A DNA stretch of 64,000 bases, from NCBI RefSeq assembly GCF_044464525.1, contig NZ_JBIQLE010000018.1, positions 8,804 to 72,803 of the forward strand. Direction: 5' to 3'. Source of the stretch: Pusillimonas sp044464525. GTDB lineage: Bacteria; Pseudomonadota; Gammaproteobacteria; Burkholderiales; Burkholderiaceae_B. Below the pieces are notes generated by a model, which was not told the origin of the DNA, ran no database searches, and worked only from the letters and a program-made list of their open reading frames with translations. Made by a program: the position numbers and the translations under genes. This document shows positions 59,582 through 64,000 of the stretch, in pieces; position 1 is the first letter of the stretch, and each line of letters starts with the position of its first letter.

Positions 59582-60523
59582 TCAGACGATGCGGGTTTCG
59601 AGTTCTCCTAATCCTTCTATCCACACTCGCATGACGTCTCCACGCTGCAAGAAGACGCCCGATTCCATGCCGACTCCTGCCGGCGTGCCCGTCAAGATGA
59701 TGTCGCCCGGCAAGAGACTTAGGCGATGGCTCAGGTAACTGATCTGCTCCGCCACGCTGTATAAATGATTGTGTGTGTTGGAATCTTGTTTAAGCTCGTC
59801 GTTGAGCCAAAGTTTGATGCCCAGGCTTTCAGGCGACCCAATAAATTCGGCGGGCGTTATGAAAGGGCCGAGCGGGCATGCGCCCGTGAAGCACTTGTGT
59901 CCGATCCAGTCGAACTTGAAAGGCGAGCCGGCGTCCACCGCCTGCCGGCTAAGGTTGTCGCGCGCCGAAAGGTCGTTGGCACACGAGTACCCCGCCACGT
60001 GATCCAGAGCCTGTTCCTCTGAAACGCAAGACGCCTTCGTGCCGATGACTACCGCCAGTTCAGCTTCCCAGTCCAGTTTCGCCGTGTGGCCGGGCATTGC
60101 CACGTCGTGCTGGTGTCCGGCCAAAGTAGCCTGTCCCGCCTTGATGAAATGCCAGGGGTCAATACCCTGCGACTTAGGGTCGGTAACCAGTTTCATGTTC
60201 ATGGCTCGCGCCATCGCTTCGACGTGGTCGCGATAATTGGCGCCCGCAGCGTAGATCACACCGCAACGAGCAAGGGGTGGAAGAAACCTGGGCTGCTTTA
60301 GCGCAAAGCCTGCGAAAGCATCGCTATCGCCAGATATTTCCGCAGCCACGCCACGCAGCCTTGCAGAGGCATTTGGCCAATCAGCAAGCAGGTCATCCAC
60401 CAACGGCCAACGGTGGGCGTCGTTGCCCAGTGCCTTGTTCAGGTCGTACAAGCCATCTTCGATCGCAATGCCGGCACGAAATTCGCCTTCAGCGCCTTCA
60501 TAGGCAAACAACTGATATTTCAT
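59582..60523 (-). CDS. Fumarylacetoacetate hydrolase family protein
   Basis: The protein has 313 residues. The FAH metal-binding core is clear: YAAGANYRDHVEAMAR, then DWEAELAVVIGTKAS and GYSCANDLSARD. The C-terminal LLPGDIILTGTPAGVGMESG is typical. Members hydrolyse acylpyruvates, decarboxylate or hydrate meta-cleavage products. AGGAAA precedes the ATG at 60523 by five bases. The extradiol-type gene next to it makes a meta-cleavage pathway role likely. Confidence 0.9.
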   Translation of the reverse strand: MKYQLFAYEGAEGEFRAGIAIEDGLYDLNKALGNDAHRWPLVDDLLADWPNASARLRGVAAEISGDSDAFAGFALKQPRFLPPLARCGVIYAAGANYRDHVEAMARAMNMKLVTDPKSQGIDPWHFIKAGQATLAGHQHDVAMPGHTAKLDWEAELAVVIGTKASCVSEEQALDHVAGYSCANDLSARDNLSRQAVDAGSPFKFDWIGHKCFTGACPLGPFITPAEFIGSPESLGIKLWLNDELKQDSNTHNHLYSVAEQISYLSHRLSLLPGDIILTGTPAGVGMESGVFLQRGDVMRVWIEGLGELETRIV

Positions 60524-60543
60524 CAAGGTTTCCTGAGTAGGAA

Positions 60544-60921
60544 TCAACGAAGCAGGTACGACTGATCAGAGAAGCGGACAGATACAGTAAAGCCCCCCTC
60601 CATCAGCACCCATTTTTTAATCGCGGCGCTAAACACGCCCTGCTGTATGAACGGGTCGCCGGCAAGAATGCGCTCTACCTCGGCAACGGAATCGGCTCGA
60701 AATATCGACATGCCCCCGTCCGCCCCGGGTGCGCCACCCTCATTCACGAAAGGCCCCGAAGCGAACAGCTCGCCCCGCTTCTCGCACTGCACGGCCCATT
60801 CAAGATGGGCCGGCAATAACTCGTTGATGCGGGTCAAGTCGACCGGCGTGCGCAACACAACGTAAAGGGGTTTTTTAAGCATGCCCTGCATCAGCGCTTG
60901 TGCTTGTGTCGGAGTAGTCAT
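60544..60921 (-). CDS. YciI-family protein
   Basis: The protein has 125 residues of the dimeric ferredoxin-like YciI/muconolactone-isomerase-like fold. It has PAHLEWAVQCEKRGELFASGP and the family end (AGDPFIQQGVFSAAIKKWVL). Its His in AHLEW corresponds to the conserved residue of YciI proteins. In catabolic operons such proteins act on lactone or ring-cleavage intermediates. It is 20 bp upstream of the FAH gene start and 43 bp after the VOC gene. Confidence 0.88.
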   Translation of the reverse strand: MTTPTQAQALMQGMLKKPLYVVLRTPVDLTRINELLPAHLEWAVQCEKRGELFASGPFVNEGGAPGADGGMSIFRADSVAEVERILAGDPFIQQGVFSAAIKKWVLMEGGFTVSVRFSDQSYLLR

Positions 60922-60964
60922 GGCTCCATTCCTTTATCCATTCCTTTAACGACCCAAGGCTGTC

Positions 60965-61891
60965 CTAGGCTTCTTCAAAGTTGATGATGAAATCTTCCGG
61001 CGGAGGGGTCGTGGCCCAGACCGCGATGACATCCTTGGGTGACTCGGCAACCAGCGGTTGCCAGTCGCGGTCGTCTTCCGGGATGACGTCGATATCCCAG
61101 AAATACTCAGCCATGCTGCCCCATGGGTCGCGTATGTAATGAAAGTAGTTTGAACCGCCGATATGACGGCCCAGGCCGAACGCGTCGCGATATCCGGCCC
61201 GCAGCAAGGTCTGGGCGCCGATCTCGATTTCGTCGATGTCGGCCACTTCGAAACTGATGTGATGCAGCCCGGTATGCGTGCTTTTGGCAAATGCGACCAT
61301 ATGATGGTCGCCGCCTGCCGCGCCGCGCAGAAAAGCAATGACGTCGCCGGCCTGGTCGGACACCTTCATACCCAGCACGTCGGTATAAAACTGCACGGAA
61401 CGGGGTACGTCAGGCGAGAACTTGATCAAGTGCCCCAAGCGCAAAGGCTTGGCTTTCTTGTTGCGGGTTTCGACCACGCATGCACGCCCAACGCGCCGAT
61501 ATCTACCATGCGCGTTGATTTCGGGTGGCAGCGTGGCGGTACAGGCCGGGGCCGGCTCGGCAACCTGCACGTTAAGCCAATCGCCATGCGGGTCCTGAAA
61601 CCAGATGCCGCCAAAAGGCACATCAAAAGGCGCGCTTTGAATTGTGACGCCGGCTTCCCGAAGCTTGCTGGTCAGTGTGGCCATGCCGGCATCATTGGTA
61701 CCCAAAGACGTATAGGCCAGCTTCTTCGGCGAGCCTTGCATCAAGCGGATTTGATCTTGATCGCGCCCCGGGCATCGAAACACCAGGTCGTTGCCGCTTG
61801 CGCGCGCTTGCAGGCCGAACAGCTCATAAAATGCGCGGCCCACTTCAAGGTCGGGCACCATCATGCCCACGTGCAACAGTGAACGTATCAT
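60965..61891 (-). CDS. VOC-family extradiol ring-cleavage dioxygenase-like protein
   Basis: The protein has 308 residues with two VOC (glyoxalase/bleomycin) modules. In the second, metal ligands are visible: His154 (RLGHLIKF), His210/211 (TGLHHISFEV) and Glu262 (MAEYFWD), the 2-His-1-Glu triad of type I extradiol dioxygenases. A length near 300 fits 2,3-dihydroxybiphenyl or catechol-2,3-dioxygenase relatives. AGAGG precedes the ATG. Its substrate would be a catechol-type product of the upstream oxygenase, by inference. Confidence 0.85.
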   Translation of the reverse strand: MIRSLLHVGMMVPDLEVGRAFYELFGLQARASGNDLVFRCPGRDQDQIRLMQGSPKKLAYTSLGTNDAGMATLTSKLREAGVTIQSAPFDVPFGGIWFQDPHGDWLNVQVAEPAPACTATLPPEINAHGRYRRVGRACVVETRNKKAKPLRLGHLIKFSPDVPRSVQFYTDVLGMKVSDQAGDVIAFLRGAAGGDHHMVAFAKSTHTGLHHISFEVADIDEIEIGAQTLLRAGYRDAFGLGRHIGGSNYFHYIRDPWGSMAEYFWDIDVIPEDDRDWQPLVAESPKDVIAVWATTPPPEDFIINFEEA

Positions 61892-61952
61892 CGTAGAAAC
61901 CTCTGGTCGTACTCAATAAGCGCCAGGCTTCGCCATGGCAGGGGTGACAGGG

Positions 61953-62846
61953 TCAGGCGCCACGCTCTGGCTTGCAGTCGGCTTCGATCAACTTGAGCAA
62001 GGCTGCAATGTCTTCGTGGCGCATGTCGCTTTCCAATGCCCGCTTGTAATAGGGTTCGGCGGCTGAAAACAGCGGCGTCGCGCAACCCAGCTCGTCGGCC
62101 ATCAAGCGGCCAAGCTCAAGGTACTTTTCGAGCGTGGTGAACGGCCCGGGCGCCGGGCTGAAGGCCCGCTCTGCCATCAGCGGCGCGCGCACGCCAAACA
62201 TGGCTGAGCCGCCCGCGCCTTTCTGAATGACTTCTGCCACCAGCTTTGGATCAAAGCCCGCCCGAGCGCCCATATTCATGGCCTCGGCGGCCGCCAGGGT
62301 ATGGATCGCCAAAAGATAGTTGGCGATCAGCTTCATGGAGACTGCCGCGCCGTATTCACCCAAATGAAAAACCGCGGGGCTGATGGCCTCGAGAACCGGA
62401 CGGCACTGCTCAAGCAGTTGGGCATCCCCGCCTACATAAATAGCGGCTTTACGAGCTTTGACCATGGGCGGAGACCCACTGACTTCGGCCTCGAGAACCT
62501 TGACGCCAAGCTCGGCAAGCCGCGCGGCCTGCTGCAGCTTGAACGCCTTGCGATATGTGCCCATCTCGATCACGATCTTGCCGGGCCCAAGCGCGCTCAA
62601 TAAGCCATCTGAAGCCTCGAGCACCTGCAGCGATGCCTCTTCGCTGGGCAAGCACAGCAGAATAATGTCGGCCTGACGAGCCACTTGCGCCGGCGACTCT
62701 AGCGCCTGCCCGCCCAAGCCAATAAAGCCTTCGCGATCTGTGCGGCGAAAGCCCACCACCTTGAAACCCGCCTGGATGAGGTTGTCGGCCACGGGCAGGC
62801 CTAGCTGCCCTATGCCCACCATGCCCACGGTTGTTGAACCGACCAT
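61953..62846 (-). CDS. 3-hydroxyisobutyrate dehydrogenase family oxidoreductase
   Basis: The protein has 297 residues. It has the Rossmann motif VGMVGIGQLGLPVADNLI, the substrate-binding EAEVSGSPPMVKARKA and the catalytic Lys in AAVSMKLIANYLLA. The family oxidises beta-hydroxyacids such as 3-hydroxyisobutyrate, tartronate semialdehyde or 6-phosphogluconate types. GGAGATG precedes the ATG. It is upstream of the VOC gene with a 61-bp gap and likely heads that operon. Confidence 0.87.
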   Translation of the reverse strand: MVGSTTVGMVGIGQLGLPVADNLIQAGFKVVGFRRTDREGFIGLGGQALESPAQVARQADIILLCLPSEEASLQVLEASDGLLSALGPGKIVIEMGTYRKAFKLQQAARLAELGVKVLEAEVSGSPPMVKARKAAIYVGGDAQLLEQCRPVLEAISPAVFHLGEYGAAVSMKLIANYLLAIHTLAAAEAMNMGARAGFDPKLVAEVIQKGAGGSAMFGVRAPLMAERAFSPAPGPFTTLEKYLELGRLMADELGCATPLFSAAEPYYKRALESDMRHEDIAALLKLIEADCKPERGA

Positions 62847-62961
62847 GGTTCATCTCCATTGTTATCAAGGAGCATCAGCCCCCTGTATATATAAAACGAT
62901 TCTATCGGCCGGGCACAACTTAAACCATAGCGATTCGTTGATGTCTTAGTATTAATAGAAT

Positions 62962-63864
62962 TTATAGTTCAAGGCTTTTCTGGCAAGCACGGGCGACAAT
63001 GTCTCGCAGCCACTGGTTGGCCGAGTCTCGGTGAAAGCGATCATGCCAATACAAGGCGATTTCAAAACCAGGTAAAGAAATAGGCACCGGCCGCAGCACC
63101 AAGGGGTAATAGCGTGCGAGCCGTTCCGCCAAAGCCGACGGCGCGCACCACACTAAATCGGACGTCATGATGAAATAGGGAGCCGACAAATACTGCGGCA
63201 GCCTGATGCGGATCTGATTGCGCAGCCCCGCCTCGAGCAAGGCTCGCTCTATAACCTGGTGCCCGCTTCCTGAATATTCGACCAGCAGGTGTTCCTGCTG
63301 TTTGAACTGCTCGATCGTAAGGTCTCGGTGCTGTAATGGGTGCCCTTGGCGGAATACGCACACATAGTGCTGTGAAAACAGCGGACGCCGATGAATGCCG
63401 GTTTCCAGAGACGGCAGAAAGCCCAGGGCCAGATCCATGCGCCCGCTCGCAAGCCCCGCCACCGTGTCCCCGATGGGCTCGAATGTGGTGCGCAGCCTGA
63501 TGCTCGGGGCCACCTCGGCAATATCCTGCAGTATCTGCGGGAAGCACACCACCTCGCCTACGTCGCGGGTGCGTATCGTAAACAAGCGGCGGGAGGCGGA
63601 TGCGTCGAAAGGCGTACGGCGATAGGTTGCCTTGCGTATCATGTCCAGCGCGGACAACAACTGCAAGGAAACCTGCTCGGCATATGGCGTGGGCTCCATT
63701 CGGCGGCCCACCAAGGTGAACATCTTGTCGCCGTGCTCTTGACGCAAGCGCTTGAGTGCGCTGCTGACCGCAGCCTGTGTCAGGCCCAGGTTCTCGGCAG
63801 CCAGCGTAACGGAGCGATCGCGCCACATGGCTTCGAACACATACAGCAGGTTCAGGTCTTTCAT
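62962..63864 (-). CDS. LysR-family regulator, NahR/DntR-like
   Basis: The protein has 300 residues. The winged helix (LAAENLGLTQAAVSSALKRL) is followed by a sensor domain with SGRMDLALGFLPSLETGIH and RRPLFSQHYVCVFRQGHP. These segments are characteristic of the NahR/DntR group, which activates aromatic catabolic genes in response to salicylate-type inducers. It lies upstream of the dehydrogenase-VOC-YciI-FAH genes on the same strand, with 115 bp between, and probably controls them. Confidence 0.9.
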   Translation of the reverse strand: MKDLNLLYVFEAMWRDRSVTLAAENLGLTQAAVSSALKRLRQEHGDKMFTLVGRRMEPTPYAEQVSLQLLSALDMIRKATYRRTPFDASASRRLFTIRTRDVGEVVCFPQILQDIAEVAPSIRLRTTFEPIGDTVAGLASGRMDLALGFLPSLETGIHRRPLFSQHYVCVFRQGHPLQHRDLTIEQFKQQEHLLVEYSGSGHQVIERALLEAGLRNQIRIRLPQYLSAPYFIMTSDLVWCAPSALAERLARYYPLVLRPVPISLPGFEIALYWHDRFHRDSANQWLRDIVARACQKSLEL

Positions 63865-63946
63865 GCCCGGCGCTCCGAACCGTCGGCGCTGTAACAGGCC
63901 TGCCGGGCCGCCCTACGCCGAGATAGCGAAGGGACGCGGCCCATGC

Positions 63947-64000
63947 TTACACGCCCAGATACTGCTGCACAATCAAGCTGTTCTCGCGCAGCTCGTTCGA
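63947..64000 (-). CDS. 3' end of a probable LivF/LivG-type ABC ATPase (partial)
   Basis: Only 17 residues and the stop fall in the window. The sequence ends in ELRENSLIVQQYLGV, a typical C-terminus of branched-chain-type (Liv) ATPases. The rest lies beyond the right edge. It would complete a Liv transporter with the LivK-type receptor at 58314-59489. Confidence 0.6.
   Translation of the reverse strand, partial: SNELRENSLIVQQYLGV

Noticed and set aside
1..64000. CRISPR arrays, prophage or insertion sequence ends
   Set aside because: No regularly spaced repeats, integrase, transposase or terminal inverted repeats were seen.

Overview
The window is about 60% GC and densely packed, with short intergenic gaps. 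It is rich in solute-binding proteins (one Bug/TctC-type, three LivK-type, one SsuA-type) and in aromatic and amine catabolism genes. Together with a GTP-type PEP carboxykinase, YaeQ and many LysR/GntR/MarR regulators, this points to a soil or water betaproteobacterium, most likely Burkholderiales, family Alcaligenaceae (Bordetella/Achromobacter/Pusillimonas relatives). That placement is inferred from gene style. There is no rRNA, tRNA, CRISPR array, phage or intact insertion sequence. It reads as an accessory catabolic part of a chromosome.

Layout. 0.2-6.2 kb: methyltransferase, YjdM, sirtuin, gentisate 1,2-dioxygenase, YaeQ, then a two-gene unit of a NicX-like ring-cleavage dioxygenase and an alpha/beta hydrolase. 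6.3-9.1 kb: a frameshifted gene remnant, then azlC-azlD-MATE exporters. 9.2-19.0 kb: a seven-gene minus-strand run (sulfatase, SsuABC-like importer, Rieske oxygenase, ACR3/BASS-like carrier), a divergent LysR gene, and a convergent HpaB-type hydroxylase. 19.3-28.3 kb: a cell-envelope block with a 704-residue polyproline lipoprotein, an aldehyde dehydrogenase, and two tandem subtilisin-like lipoproteins. The first protease is followed by an intact small secreted protein gene and the second by a decayed copy of it. 28.3-31.3 kb: Lrp-type regulator divergent from metC, then an acyltransferase. 31.3-37.5 kb: a beta-oxidation-like trio with a LivK-type binding protein, a DUF1428 protein and a Bug receptor. 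37.6-40.2 kb: a DAO-Rieske fusion with an SDR. 40.3-44.4 kb: gltJKL with ggt. 44.6-51.0 kb: glycine-zipper lipoprotein, LivK-type receptor, NTF2-like protein, MarR, flavin monooxygenase and maleylacetate reductase. 51.0-52.9 kb: pckG. 53.0-64.0 kb: a probable aromatic-amine module.

The most interesting part is 53.0-62.8 kb. A Rieske oxygenase, a glutamine-synthetase-like ligase and a class I glutamine amidotransferase lie in one minus-strand operon, with an NTF2-fold protein downstream. The ligase/amidotransferase pair is the hallmark of aniline dioxygenase systems, but the oxygenase here is of the single-subunit phthalate-dioxygenase type. A divergent GntR/FCD regulator shares a 15-bp motif with the operon promoter. 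The adjacent block supplies an extradiol-type VOC protein, a FAH-family hydrolase, a YciI protein, a beta-hydroxyacid dehydrogenase, a LivK-type receptor and a NahR-like LysR. A glutamylation-dependent amine degradation route is a reasonable, testable inference.

Other points of interest are the sulfatase-transporter-oxygenase operon, the duplicated protease/small-protein unit, an Lrp-family gene whose natural start appears to be CTG, and three LivK-type receptors with no complete transporter in the window.
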